A stretch of 64,000 nt of DNA from Semisulcospira habei (GCA_036245525.1 BTPG01000007.1:121744172-121808171), one strand, 5' to 3'; shown: positions 50,584 to 62,929, numbered from the stretch's first letter. The notes: a model not told the origin generated them from the sequence alone. Made by a program: numbers and translations.

Positions 50584-51600
50584 TTATAGGAGTTGACCAC
50601 GACGTCTGCAGGCTTGTTCGTGGCTGCGGAGGCCAATCCGAGACAGGCAGGTTCGACCGCAGTGGCTGCAGGGGAAGGTATGGCCAGGGTTCTGAGCTGC
50701 GGCATCTCTGTTTTTTCTCCTGAGCCGCTTGACCTTAAGGCTAGCTCTGTGAGAGTCCTCAAAGGAGACAGCTGCCTTGTAAATGGTGGAGCGCCAGGTG
50801 TCACGGTCCGCAGCAAGCGAAGACCACTGGTGGTGGTCGATTTGGCAGGCACTAAGTGACTTCTTGAGACAGTCTTTGTATCTCTTCTTTGGTGCCCCTC
50901 TGTCACGGTGTCCAGTAGCAAGCTCGCCGAACAGTGTGATCTTTGGTAGGCGATGATCCTCCATCCTGGAGACATGCCCCGCCCATCGGAGCTGTGTCCG
51001 CAGCAGCAAAGCCTCGATGCTCACAGTTTCAGCCTGTTCAAGGACCTCGACGTTGGTGACATAGTCACTCCAGTGAATGCCCAGGATGGTACGCAGGCAG
51101 CGCTGGTGGAAGCGTTCGAGGAGTCGTAGTTGGCTGCGGTAGAGGGCCCAGGACTCGGAACCATACAGCAGGGTGGTGAGGACCACAGCTCTGTACACGC
51201 TGATCTTGGTGCCTGTTTTCAGCTGTTGATTGTGCCACACCCGCTTGAAAAGTCGCCCGAAAGCGCTGTTCGCTTTTGCCAGCCTGCTGTCAAGCTCCTT
51301 GTCCAGCTTGGCGTCCGACGTGATAATGCAGCCAAGGTAGGTAAACTGGTGCACTGACTTTAGTTCAGACTCGCCAATGGTGATGTGAGGAGGGCGATAC
51401 ACCGTCTTGGGTGCCGGCTGATGGAGGACCTCTGTCTTTTTCAGACTGACCTCGAGTCCAAAGAGCTGGGCAGCATCTGCGAAGCAAGACGTGATGCGCT
51501 GCAGGGCTCTCTCTGTGTGTGCAACGAGGGCAGCATCATCAGCAAAAAGCAGCTCATGAATCAGTTGGTCTAGGGTTTTCGTGTGGGCCTGCAGTCGTCT
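50584..51600 (-). pseudogene. Non-LTR retrotransposon, C-terminal half of reverse transcriptase, 5'-truncated
   Basis: An open frame of about 340 codons shows the RT catalytic box LLFADDAALVAHTE, then LKKTEVLHQ, the thumb region FTYLGCIITSDAKLDKELDS, the STLLYGSESW-like TTLLYGSESWALY, and ILGIHWSDYVTN. It has a C-terminal zinc finger FPCSHCGRTCLSRIG...SHEQAC. This arrangement is typical of the RT part of RTE/I-like LINEs found widely in invertebrates; I do not assign the clade firmly. The frame is intact from the FADD box to the stop. The N-terminal RT and endonuclease are gone and the 5' end runs into a CA-rich repeat, so it is a 5'-truncated insertion. Confidence 0.85.
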
Positions 51601-51602
51601 GT

Positions 51603-52165
51603 CTCGCACACACACGCACAAACATACACTCACACAAACGTACAAACGCAAACACAGTCACACACGCCCGTAGGCCCCCAGGCACAAATCTCAGTCGATC
51701 GATCTACGCGTGTGCGTTTGCGTGTATGTTTGTGTGTGTGTAGGTGGGTGCGTTGATGTGTGTGACTACAACAGTTTGTGACCCCATACGTACACACATA
51801 CATACATACGCACATACATACGCACATACGGCGCTTCGCGTCAAATGTACGTACAGCAGCGAGGTTAGCGTAACTAGACATGACGTAATTTTTATCTTGT
51901 TTCTTTAATTGTTAGAGGTTTAGCCTACCCGCCTTTGACATTATGGACATGCTATTAAATTCGCCCCACCGCGACCCTTTATATAAGTCCCTTATATAAA
52001 TAAAAGGGTCTTAAAAAATAAACGCGATGAAAAATGAAAAAAAATGAACGCTCTGGCGTAGATCGATCGACTGAGATTTGTGCCTGGGTGCCTACGGGTG
52101 TGTGTGACTGAGTGTGTTTGCGTTTGTACGTTTGTGTGAGTGTATGTTTGTGCGTGTGTGTGCGA

Positions 52166-52217
<52 letters not shown>

Positions 52218-52303
52218 GCGTGTGCGTGTGCGTTTGCGTGTATGTTTGCGTGTGTGTAGGTGGGTGCGTTGATGTGTGTGACTACAACAGTTTGTGACCC
52301 CAA
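51603..52303. repeat. CA/GT-rich block with direct and inverted duplications
   Basis: 51603-51705 is the inverted complement of about 52055-52165 (GATCGATCGACTGAGATTTG and its complement). 51715-51786 is directly repeated at 52231-52303 (GGTGGGTGCGTTGATGTG, CTACAACAGTTTGTGACCCC). Confidence 0.85.
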
Positions 52304-52689
52304 ATACATCGAATACATGCATGCAAACACGCAACTGCCCAGTTAAAACGCAAAATAAATTACAATAAATTTTTTACACATTTGCATGTGACGACTCATT
52401 TTTAATGCTTGATGTTCGACCGCAAATTTCATCTTAACATCTGCATTGGCGTTGTGTTGGAAGCAAGTGTAAGTGCAAAGAATAACAAAATGCTGAGAAA
52501 CCGACAGTTGACTCCGCTTGAGAGTAAACTGGTAAATAAACAGATCTGATCCAGGCAAAGTGCAAAATAAATGAACAAATAAATAAATAAATAAAAAAAA
52601 AAATAAAACTCGCTTTTTTGCAAAGATGCCATTGTGCATTTGTTTTAGGTTTTTCTTGGACAAATACTTCTTGACTGTTTGAAGCCTGG

Positions 52690-52947
52690 CAGTAATTTGC
52701 TATTATTTCATGTTCGGTCCGATCCCAAAAACGATATGGATGTCAGATTACTGGTCTCTCCATGTCCGCCCGGCCGGTAAGCTCGACTGGGTGCGGAAGG
52801 TCTGCACGAAGATGGATTGCAAGCCGTTGCCAGTCGTCAGCATGACTGACGTTAATAAACGCGACTTAAGTGCTAACGTTGAAGTTTCCGGTACAGGGCA
52901 GCTATGGCCAGTAGTTACCATGGTGGTCTCTGGAGTAGAAGAATATA
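52690..52947 (+). other. Open stretch of uncertain coding status
   Basis: About 80 codons are open after an ATG at 52710 (LDWVRKVCTKMDCKPLPVVS). There are no clear splice sites and no recognised domain. It ends in the mariner-like element. It could be an exon remnant; I cannot say of what. Confidence 0.2.
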
Positions 52948-53043
52948 TACTGACGAGCTAAAAAAATGCGACCATTTTCGGAATCATCGGAAACACCAAA
53001 GTGTTTCCTTCCGAAAATGTCGCATTTCTTTTGCTCGTCAGTA
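52948..53043. mobile_element. Mariner-like foldback, best preserved copy
   Basis: 96 bp, TACTGACGAGCTAAAAAAAT to ATTTCTTTTGCTCGTCAGTA, with GGAAACAC/GTGTTTCC in the middle; nearly a perfect palindrome. Sibling copies are at 43898, 44325, 48399 and 58374. Confidence 0.85.
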
Positions 53044-53276
53044 TCACGTTGTCTAGAACATGGACCTATGCGTCGTTATAGTAAAACGGGATAACTCTGC
53101 AGCATCAATGTGATAGGTCAGCCGACATGAACTTGATCTGTTCCTTTGCATTTGAATGTTGTAAAGCGTTATTGTTACTTGCGCGATTAGAAATGGAAAT
53201 AACTGTGAAAAACTAATTTAATTATCCAAGCATATGATACAAAAAAACATTTTTGAAGGCAATACGACTCCAAGGT

Positions 53277-53343
53277 CAATCGAAGGGGCGCTGCCACTAC
53301 CCTCGCGCTGGCGCGAGGGTAGTAGCAGCTCCCCTTCTATTGA
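53277..53343. repeat. GC-rich hairpin
   Basis: ACTACCCTCGCGC and GCGCGAGGGTAGT, extended by CAATCGAAGGGG and CCCCTTCTATTG. Confidence 0.85.
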
Positions 53344-53493
53344 CTTCTTTAATTCTATTCCGTTACAGACCGCGGGACATGGCAACCACTGGGAATGATG
53401 GAGCGATTAACACTAAGTGCGTGGAGGCACGGCAACGGGACTAATCCGCCCAAAGAAGTAGAGTTATTCTAAGCGAGCGGCTGGTCCGGAAGA

Positions 53494-53882
53494 TTGATTG
53501 ACTGTACATTGCTCAACGTCCCGACAGCAACAAGACTTTCTTAGGACGTGTCTGCACTGCTTGTGAAAAAAAAAAAAAAAAAACCCCAACTAAACAGAAT
53601 ATTGAATGTATGTCGCCAGCCGGTCCAATACGTTAAATACACCTACGACATCGGGCCTAAATAATTTAGCAACACACATCCAACATCAAGAGCTACGGGC
53701 AGCGCAGACAGTAGGGAGAGTTTAAAAAAGTTAAATACAGGTGAATGGACCAAGGGTAGACAGAAACACATGCCCCAGAATAGATGGGAAAACCCACCCT
53801 GTGGGGCTGACCAGGGTGACCCTGGGAACTAAAAAGTAGTTAACCCCGCCCAAGACCCCTAGGGCAGACCCAAGTGGGGGTT
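53494..53882 (-). repeat. SINE-like retroposon, family A, reverse strand
   Basis: The (ATCA)n tail lies at the left. Target duplication GGTCCGGAAGA / GGTCCAGAAGA at 53483-53493 and 53883-53893 has one mismatch. Confidence 0.85.
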
Positions 53883-54562
53883 GGTCCAGAAGAAGAGGGG
53901 GGTAAAAACCGACAATTAAACGGCGAGTTTGTAGTGAAGACTAACCAGCTCTTTGACCGACGCAGAACTCAAACGGGCACTGTGAGCACCTAGTATGAAA
54001 CGATGCAAGGCAGCATTAGCTAGATAGTAAACTATCGGGACAGCAACTACAGGCAAGGGAGAAAAAAACACGAATAGGGCATCAAGGAAAGTCTAAGTCC
54101 GAACACTGAAGGTATTGCAATGTCACGACCCCGCTTCCGGGGCGCGAATTATGAGCGGTAACACTCGAGATACACCCAACCCATACTAACACAAACCTAT
54201 CACAAACACCAGAGGAACAATGACGACGACATTTATTACATGTAACCCTAACAATCAGCCAACTATTCTCATTCAATCCTAACCACAAACTCACGCATCA
54301 TTAACACACACACACCCATCCAAACTCCCCAAATCGAATATCTATTATACACAATACTAAATAACAAATGTATAACAATTATCCCTTATAAAATACAAAA
54401 GACTAAGAAAGCTAATGTATAATAACGACTAACCTTAATAATACCACCGAAAACACAAACTGAAAAGCTTAAATCAACAGCCAATGGACCCCGCCGGAAG
54501 CACAAGCGTAAGGCGCTAACGCCAGTTAGACCAACGCCTTTACTTCCGCGAAGAGTCCCTTA

Positions 54563-55058
54563 AGGCCCCGCCACACTTGCCGGTTGTGCCCCGATTTTGA
54601 AGCCGATTCCGATCCGATTGCGATCGGATGACGTTATATATCCGATCCGATCGCAATCGGCTGGGAATCGGGTGTTTAGAAACTGCTCTATTTTTCCGAT
54701 CCGAATCGGCCCCGATTGCAAGCTTCAACCAATCAGAGCGCGTCTCGCAAAGCACGTCGTTTCAGTTTGCAAATGGCGGAAGATCAGTCAAGCACCTTCG
54801 TTGCCGATGTTTCGCCCGCCTCAGTCTTCCCGAATATGATGCAAAACTGCTCATAATGCAAGCATATCATTAACACTGTCCAAACTAGCAGCCATTTCGC
54901 TGAACATGTACGACCTTGATCATCGATTCAAACCGGTCGGCTAAATAAAGTCGGGGAATGTGTGGCAGTGCACACGTTTTTGCAGTCCGGTCCGATCACA
55001 CTCCGATTCGAAATTGCTCAAGAATCGGCCTCAAAATCGGGCATGTGTGGCGGGGCCT
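54563..55058. mobile_element. PIF/Harbinger-type non-autonomous element, copy 1
   Basis: AGGCCCCGCCACAC to GTGTGGCGGGGCCT ends with TTA on each side, the 3-bp target duplication of PIF/Harbinger elements. Internal words CCGATCCGATTGCGATCGG repeat. Confidence 0.75.
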
Positions 55059-55061
55059 TTA

Positions 55062-55607
55062 AGGCCCCGCCACACATGTCGGTTGTGCCCCGATTTTGAA
55101 GCCGATTCCGATCCGATTGCGATCGGATGACGTCATATATCCGATCCGATCCCAATCGCCTGGGAATCGGGTGTCTAGAATCTGCTCTATTTTCCCGATC
55201 CGATCGCAATCGGCTGGGAATCGGGTGTTTAGAAACTGCTCTATTTTTCCGATCCGAATCGGCCCCCGATTGTAAGCTTCAACCAATCAGAGCGCGTCTC
55301 GCAAAGCACGTCGTTTCAGTTTGAAAATGGCGGAAGATCAGTACCACCAACGTTGCCGATGTCTCGCCCGCCTCTTCCCGAATATGATGCAAAACTGCTC
55401 ATAATGCAAGCACATCATCATCACTGTCAAAACTAGCAGCCATTTCGCTAAACAGGTACGACCTTGATCTTTAATTCAAGCCGGTCGGCTAAAAAAAAGT
55501 CGGGGAATGTGTGGCAGTGCACACGTTTTTGTAGTCCGGTCCGATCACACTCCGATTCGAAACTGCTCGACAATCAGCCTCAAAATCGGGCATGTGTGGC
55601 GGGGCCT
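55062..55607. mobile_element. PIF/Harbinger-type non-autonomous element, copy 2
   Basis: Same ends as copy 1. The three bases between the copies (55059-55061) and after it (55608-55610) are TTA. It contains an extra internal unit of about 50 bp (CTGGGAATCGGGTGT... twice). Confidence 0.75.
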
Positions 55608-57265
55608 TTACAGCACATGGCTCCTTAAGTAACAGTACTTCAAACAGCACAATATCAACTAAGTGATAAACAAAGCATGCGTACTAACACACAAACGAAG
55701 ATCAAGAAAAATGAATATATCTTGCAAGCTACTAAATCTCCCCAGCGGGAGCACGAACGACAAGTTCGAATCATAAATTAACGCTTTTGCAAAAGACATT
55801 CGTAGCACAAGGCTCCTTTAACTAACGTTTCAGAATAAACAATATCACGTACACAAATGGATGAATACTCCTTAATTTAACCCAACTTGAATACACTCAA
55901 TATATTTCACGTCACGGGACCTTCTCGCCGGAAGCACAACCGTTAAGCGCAGCTCAACTTGACGCTCTTGCTTCCGCGTTAAGGCCTTCCGTAACACAGG
56001 CTGCTTTTAAGTAATACAATCTCTTGAAAACTGTACGTTACTGTGACAAAGCTCCTCTCACAATACTGTCTCTACGAGGAGATGAATTAAATCTCACAAC
56101 ATATGACGTTGTTTACAAGATTGTATACAACTAAAACTGTACTTAAACAGGTTAGAAACAATAATTAGATGGGACGACCCGACCTGACTAAACACGAGGC
56201 GTGCCGCGACACTCACAACAGCAGCCAGGTAGGGTGTCGTAGCCCCACAAGGCGGAGTGACAGTCAGTACCACCGTTGGATTAGGATAGGAACCAGATTT
56301 GGAATTGGATGCACTAAAACATAGGTGCAAAAATACACATAAATAACTAACAAAAGAAACAGGGCAATCCCATCACCCTTCCCGCGACTTTAACTGCCGT
56401 CTTTTAGGTTCCCTTCACCTCTTTCCCGCAACAACTCGATCTCAACAGAATACATATTTGCACGTCACCACATGACTCACTTCCGATATTTACACTCCTG
56501 CGCTAAATAGTGAAATGGCCCTAGTCGCCTGCTCGGTGTTAAACCCCAATAACTAATTCGACGCTAACTACTCTAGAAACTACAACATACACCAAATGGC
56601 ATTCAATTTTACATTCTATCCTTACACTTGCCCCCCGAATACACTGTGACTAACCAAAATAATAATAACGGAACAAGCAAACACAAACACCCCCCCCCCC
56701 CCTCTCTCCCGAGCAAATGGCCACAAAAGAATTGTTGTGCGCACTTAACTGTCATCCGTGAAGACGCCCCAGCTAGGAAGAAGACAAACAAGGACAAGAC
56801 AAGCCAGGGGTTAAGTCGTCGCAGCTCTTCTTCTCGTCTTAGGATACTGACTCCCGGGCTCGACCAGGGCCGTCCCCCCCCTCCGCCCCCCCCCCCCCCG
56901 CCCCCCCCCCTCAGAGACTACGTTGAAAAGACGACTGTTCTCGTTCGCAGCTGGAATGCGACTCTACTCGTTCGCTGTTGGAAATGCGACTGTCAAAAAA
57001 ATTTGGATATCGTACGGTTAGCAAAAAGAGCTCACTGAATGCTGTGATGTGAAAACACGTGAAGCAATAACCACCCGATGGCGTCAGACCGAGCGATCGC
57101 GTGTGTTACGCCGACCTGCAAACTCCCGCACGGCAGCAAATACTCGTGTACAGGCCAAATACTAGACACCTAATGCTATCGCTACCCGGTGACTAACTAA
57201 ACCCTGTCACCCCTCTAAACTTACTCCCCTACAAAAGTGGGCGAAAAAAAACCCGTGTCGTGACA
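55608..57265. other. Remaining LTR-like DNA, non-coding
   Basis: No domain was recognised. It includes C-runs at 56692-56702 and 56876-56910. Confidence 0.4.
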
Positions 57266-57419
57266 TGCACCAAAGCCTGAACTGGACCAAACATATTTCT
57301 AAGTCGGGACTGAGTGAAAAAGTGAAAAAGTCGACACCAGGTAAATATAATTAGAGTCCTAAACGGCGAGGAAAAGTTCTAAGTCGGAACGGCTAGGAAG
57401 CGACAAGGTCCAAAAGGTG

Positions 57420-57633
57420 TAACTCATTCAGATCAACGGCCGTATTTCCCAGATTTTGGAGGCGACATCTATTGACTATGCGCCAGTTGTAGAAGATGGA
57501 TCGACCATGATAATTTAAGGGCAGTGCCAGATTAGCTTGGCGCCGACAGGCGCCAAGCTAATCTGGCAGTACCCTTGAATTATCATGGTCGACCCATCTC
57601 CTGCTGTAGTGCGTCAGGGCTGAATAGGGTAAA
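57420..57633. repeat. Family I foldback, subfamily a
   Basis: TAACTCATTCAGATC to GGGCTGAATAGGGTA with intact inner arms; the TTAA ends are mutated. Confidence 0.8.
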
Positions 57634-57897
57634 AATAATACCAAGTCCGAACTCGGCTAGGGAATGACAGAGTGAGTCTGAATGGGGGAGGGGAGGGGGA
57701 GGGGGGGGGGGGGTGGTAGGGGGGATAATTCGAAAGTTGCGACGTTAATTTTAAGTTTGAAAACTAGCAACGGCAGAGTCGGAAAACTTCAATACTACGC
57801 TGCCCAAGGAACCCCTCTCCCCAAAATCGTCTATGTTCAAAATCCTAGAAAAATCCGGCAAGACTTCATTGCCTTAGCCATCTTTGAGTGAATCTAA

Positions 57898-57977
57898 TTA
57901 ACTCATTCGCGGCCAGCCGCATCCGGATGCGCGGCTTATGCCGCGCATCCGGATGCGTCTGGCCACGAATAAGTTAA
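57898..57977. repeat. Family II foldback (TTAA to TTAA)
   Basis: TTAACTCATTCGCGGCCAG to CTGGCCACGAATAAGTTAA with ATCCGGATGCG arms. Confidence 0.85.
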
Positions 57978-58059
57978 GACATGGACTACGTATTACAAAC
58001 ATGCACCAGGGTTCAGCTATCACAATTATGAAATGAACACGCTCTATAGCTAGTTTCTG

Positions 58060-58262
58060 TGTGTGTGGGGAGGGGGGGGGGGGGGCGGGGGGGGGGGGGG
58101 AGGTTTTAACGGGGAAGTAGAGGAAAGAGAAAGCAGATGAAAGGTGAAAAGGGAAATGGTGTGTGTGTGTGTGTGGGGGGGGGGGGGGGCAGGAGATGAG
58201 AGCGGGGGGGGGGGGGGGAGGGGGCGGGGGGGGGGGGAGGGGGGGGGGAGGGGGGGGGGGAG
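58060..58262 (+). repeat. Poly-G rich block
   Basis: Several runs of 8-14 G separated by short spacers and one GT run. Such DNA can form G-quadruplexes. Confidence 0.9.
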
Positions 58263-58373
58263 ACTGTCGGTGACAGAGCGGTTCACTACAACAAAACAAC
58301 CACTTAGGTTATTGTCTGCCTATCATATAGGTCTAATGATTATAGACCACCACAGCTGTCCGCTACTGAACTA

Positions 58374-58473
58374 TACTGACGATCAAAAGAAATGCAACAT
58401 TTTGGAAATCATCGGAAACACTAAAGTTTTTCGGGTGATTAAAAAAATGGCGCACTGTTTTTGCTCGTCAGTA
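58374..58473. repeat. Mariner-like foldback, family VI
   Basis: TACTGACGATCAAAAGAAAT to TTTTTGCTCGTCAGTA, with ATCGGAAACACTAAAG inside. Confidence 0.8.
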
Positions 58474-59014
58474 TAGTACACATACAATAAAAAAATATTG
58501 GAAAAAAAAAATCCCCAAACAAACAAGTATAATCTATTTCCGTGACGGCTGCAGTGAAGCGTGTGCACATATACACCTGTTACCAACATTCTATTTATTG
58601 GACAAGTTCCATGCACTCGGTGACACATATGGTGTTTTGTTAAAAAAAAATTCAAATCTGTTGCGAAAGCGTCAGTTTTCTAATCGATAACAAATGGGCG
58701 AGTGGAGCGCGAGTCGGATGTCTCTTTTAGTTGTAGGCAAATAAACGAGCAAACTGCTAAATGACATGTTTATAAATCAGTCCCTCGGCGCAGCCACGTT
58801 ATCTGATAGTCTATAATTTGTTTTTATTTGAAACTAGGAGGCGTGAAAAAAACATATGCTTCTAAAGCACCCCAACCCCCCCCCCCTCCCCCGCCCCTTT
58901 TTTTTGGATCGCGAGACGGACAGGGGGCGGTCGCAAGTTGGACAGTGTGCCAAACATGGCATATAAATACTATGTGCTTGTTGAACATTATCCTGTGTGG
59001 ATTAACACTGAGTA

Positions 59015-59450
59015 TTAACCGATTCAGCCCGACGGCCGTATTTCCCAAAGTTTGGACGCGTCATCTAATGACTATGCACTTTTTGCAGGAGATGGATCGA
59101 CCATGATAATTCAAGGGCAGTGCCAGATTAGCTTGGGAGGCAAGGTCTGGCGACATGATGCCGTTTTTGGTTGTTGTTGTCAGACTGAAGGTCCCATGTC
59201 CCCCATCCACCCACCCGCCGCAGGTAACTTAACCGCTCCTATACCACTCCAGTTTTTGTTATGGAATGTGTGCCTGTTTTTGCTAATCATCTTAACAAGA
59301 ATTAAAGATTGTTCACTTTAAAAAAGGTGGAAGCTTATCTGGCACTACCTTTGAATTATCATGGTCGATCCATTTCCTGCAACACGTGCATATTCGTTAG
59401 ATGACGCCTCCAAAATTTGGGAAATACCTGGGTCGGGCTGAATGAGTTAA
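59015..59450. mobile_element. Family I foldback, subfamily a, with a foreign insert in place of the loop
   Basis: The ends TTAACCGATTCAGCCC and GGGCTGAATGAGTTAA and both inner arms are present. The TTGGCGCC loop is replaced by about 195 bp (59135-59330). That insert ends ATTAAAGATTGTTCACTTT plus six A, like a polyadenylated cDNA 3' end. Confidence 0.8.
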
Positions 59451-59918
59451 ATATGAGATTTGCATCACCTTACAATGAAAATCTCGCTTTTCTAAAAAAA
59501 ATGGACATACTGGCTTCGGCCATTATAACGGTATAATTTGTATTGATTCGTGTTGGATTTTTGGCACGTGGATTTTTGGAATGAAAATTACGATAGCCGT
59601 CTCAATCGCCCAGCTGTCTGTTGGCTATCAATGGTCAAATGGTCAGTAACACCCCCCCCCCCCTGCCGGTATTATCCACCCACACACCCCCTACCATAGT
59701 TGCTAGAAATGTTTCCTTACATGTGCTGCTGTACTTACATGTATCAACCAATTTCGATAATTTCTGGTGTTTTGTGTGAAAATAAAGTATATGTGCGCAA
59801 CAGATCACTAGTCAGTGTCCATCCGTTCAGCTGTAGGCGTGTCCATTCGTTAGTTACCGGTTGTCGTGGTCCGTCCAACAATGTTATGTAAATACGGCAT
59901 TTTCAATTGCAAAACAAC

Positions 59919-59992
59919 AACAACAACAACAACAACAACAAAACAAACAAAACAACAACAAAAAAACAAAACAAAAACAATTAAAGCCACAC
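59919..59992 (+). repeat. (CAA)n and A/C-rich simple repeat
   Basis: CAA units followed by AAACAAAACAA-like sequence. Confidence 0.95.
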
Positions 59993-60456
59993 ACTTAAAA
60001 TAAAAATGACAGCAATTTTTTTGGTGATAAGTACTTTCTAAATATAACTTTATGGATGACTTGATTGAAGGTCAAGGTCAAGCAAGGTCAAATATTGCTT
60101 AAAATTTGTATTTTTCTAGCATCCTTTTTATGTTGGGGCCCACGTGCATCCCCAAACACAAATTAATCAGCCAGGCTGGTTTTATCATGTGCCATCGGAT
60201 GTCAGTGCTCAACAAGTGTACGCTGTACCCTAAAGGTCCGTAGGGATGCATTAGAGATACAGACCTTGCTATAACGATACTCTCAGTCTCGCTCTCCCCC
60301 GACCCAGCATACCCTCGAAAAAATACCAATATCAGCATTGTTTAGAATTCGTCTCTGTGCCCTAAATCATGTTGCATGTTTTTATATATCTTCAGCTACA
60401 GAAATGAAAATTATTTAATGGTCTTAAGTGACAGTTTCTGTACATATACTACAGTT

Positions 60457-60690
60457 ATAAGTTATTGGTAGCTGGGGTTCCTTACATGGGCCCTTGTAGG
60501 TCTGAGGGAGATCAAAGGAAACATCGCACCCTAATGGCCGAAGGTTCATTTGACCTCCCGAAGGCCTACAAGGGTCCGTGCAGCGAAACCACGTTACCAA
60601 TAACATATATTTGTTTTCATTCCTCCACTATTTTCGTAAATGAAATCAAGCTGAAATCGTCCGACCGGGATCACACCAGACATGACTGAC
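60457..60690. repeat. Foldback element family VII, copy 2
   Basis: TTATTGGTAGCTGGGGTTCC and GTTACCAATAA-type arms enclose GAGATCAAAGGAAACATCG and TTCATTTGACCTCCCG. It is inverted relative to 39125-39376. Confidence 0.8.
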
Positions 60691-61149
60691 GTCAAAAGAA
60701 TATGGCGGAGGAGCCCCGATTATGAAACGGTGCCTATTATAAACATCCTGATCCCGTCGAAACGGAATAACTTTTCACAATTCTGTCTGTGCAGTAATAG
60801 AGAGCTACTTTACTGAGCTTTATTTCCGGTACAAGAATGTCAGGCGTGATGAAAACGAAAACACGCCGAGAAAATGTTATTTTTGACCCTTCTGCTTCTT
60901 GTTTTTCGCCAGTTTAAACATCTGCATCAGCACTCAGGTTTGTGATTAAAAAAACCCCCACTCTTGTCACGAAGAGCAGTATTCGGTGATCAGATAACCA
61001 GCGGCATTCGTTTGGTTGTCTTTTTGTTGTTTTGGAGGCACGCATTTTCCTGGAGAGGTATCATGATCCTATTATGAAACACAAAGAGCACCTAATATGA
61101 AACGTGTTTCACATTTAGAACAGTGTTTTATACAAGGAGCAGTGTTTGT

Positions 61150-61768
61150 CTAGAGTATTTATTGGAAACCATCCAGCCAGTTTAGTCCATATTTCAGATG
61201 TTGATACTTTTTCTCAATACAGAGTATCCCACACCAGGACAATGTATGCCATTTTCCGGACAATGTTGCTATAAACGCCGAAACGTTTTGATCCAAATGA
61301 CAAATTGTAATATTTTGTGAAGATACAGAGTGTTGCACACCAGAATCTTTAACTGCCTTAAAGGCAAAGGTCACAGCGGCCATATTTGTTTTGTGCGGAT
61401 TTGTGTGCTAGACAATATCTCAAAAACCGTTTGGCCCATTCAATCCAAATTTTAGATAATAGTATTTTACCACATCACACATTGCCATCAGTCTTAACTG
61501 CGCCTCTACCTCAAGGTCAAGGTCATAGTTGCCATATTTATTTTGCAGATTATTGAGCAGAGAATACATCTGAACCGCTGTACTGATTTGATTTCATTTT
61601 ATAGGAAATGATGCCTTACCCTCATATGTCATGTCTTTAACAGAATGAATTTACGATCTGTAATGTGAAGGTCGCAGAGGTCATATTTGTGTTAGCCGTT
61701 GTGCAGGCAATATATCTGAAACCACAGGCCCGATTTTTTTCCCAAATTTTGCTTGATGATATTTTGAC
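61150..61768. repeat. Degenerate tandem repeat of about 140-155 bp
   Basis: GGTCACAGCGGCCATATTTG, GGTCATAGTTGCCATATTTA and GGTCGCAGAGGTCATATTTG recur near 61376, 61519 and 61669, followed by similar AATATCTCAAA-type words. It is non-coding. Confidence 0.6.
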
Positions 61769-61912
61769 TTAACCCCTTCACAACCGATAAACTCTCAATA
61801 GGTCCATCTGCAAGCCATATAGATCCTCATGAGCCCCTCGGGTGCGGTGGCTCATGGCGATTTTGGCTCTTGCTGACACAACTGACATATATTTATTTGA
61901 CGGTTGGGACTG
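61769..61912. repeat. Family IV element, degraded
   Basis: TTAACCCCTTCACAACCG at the left and GACGGTTGGGACTG at the right. The core is ATCCTCATGAGCCCC / GGCTCATGGCGAT. Confidence 0.6.
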
Positions 61913-62250
61913 AAATAAGAAAGATTACAGAGCAATATTTGCGTCCAGTGGTAGCGATGAGAATAAGACAGATATGTCTAAACCAAGTTTATGTCGCTAC
62001 ACCACTTCAAGATGACGCGCACAGTTGTTGGTTATGTTTTCAGACAGACAAAATGGCGCATTACTGTCTGCCGGGAGGGAGTGGGGCTAAAAGTAGTTCC
62101 AAGAGCGAACCTTGTTGGCTTAGGTGTGACAGCAAATGTGCAACAGTATAAATGTAGTCACCAATCGCCCATGCATCCCCTTTTCAGCCGTCGTGTGTGT
62201 GTGCGTGCGTTTGTCTAAGGCAATTTCTTAGGAGCTACAACATACACATC

Positions 62251-62807
62251 AGGGTCGGATCCAGGGGGGGGGGGGGAGGCAGGGGGGTCCATCTCCCCCC
62301 TCCCACCCCCGACCCCAAATTTGTGAAAATGCTTTAACAAAGTCTCTTTTTGGAGGTGTTTGGAATTCCCCCCCCCCCCCACTGTTGGTTGATATTTTGG
62401 CGAACGGCTGAGCGGACCGCCTCCCCGTTCCCCCTCCCCCCACCTACCCGTCGTTTGATATTTATATTTGAGGGAACGGCTAAGCTCTAGCCCCTGGAAG
62501 CAAGGACTAGTACCTCTCCCCCCTCACCCATCGTAGATAGATTTTTCGGAGCCCGGAAGCAAGGTCCGTCGCATACCCCCCCCCCTCCCCCCCTACTAAT
62601 ATTTCGGCGCCTGAAAGCAAGGTCCGTCGCCTACCCCCCCCCCCCCCCACCTCCTCACTGTTTGATTTTTTGGCGCCAGGAAGCAATTTTTTCGGCCCTC
62701 GCGGAAACAAGATCTAGCGTGGTGGGGGCCTTTTGTATCAGGTTCAATGTCCCAAACAAGAAGTTGCACCCCCTCCGCCCCCCCCCCTGGAGCTGTGATC
62801 CGGCCCT
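62251..62807. repeat. C-rich element with AGGG(T)CGGATC ends
   Basis: AGGGTCGGATCCAGGGG and CCTGGAGCTGTGATCCGGCCCT are inverted ends. The middle has tandem units with GAAGCAAGGTCCGTCGC and poly-C runs. It resembles 23589-23940 in plan. Confidence 0.65.
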
Positions 62808-62929
62808 GCACATCTACCATTGGAAATGCCCAAAATTCATATGAGAATTTGACATTCGTTTGGTACCGATAGGTCGATATTTGGGGTGTAGGCTGACAGA
62901 CTACGACAGCCAGTCGGCAATGGGCTCCT

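Larger units (their letters stand above)
54121..57265. mobile_element. Probable solo LTR (about 3.1 kb, 2.1 kb without insertions)
   Basis: The ends TGTCACGAC and GTCGTGACA are inverted and begin TG / end CA like LTRs. They are flanked by TGCAA and TGCAC, a 5-bp duplication with one mismatch. No coding domain is present. A GGAAGCACAA(G/C)CGT word and its neighbourhood recur near 54495, 55745 and 55930, suggesting internal repeats. Two PIF/Harbinger-like elements are inserted at 54563-55607. A long terminal repeat of a Ty3-like element is the simplest reading, but a non-autonomous element is possible. Confidence 0.5.
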
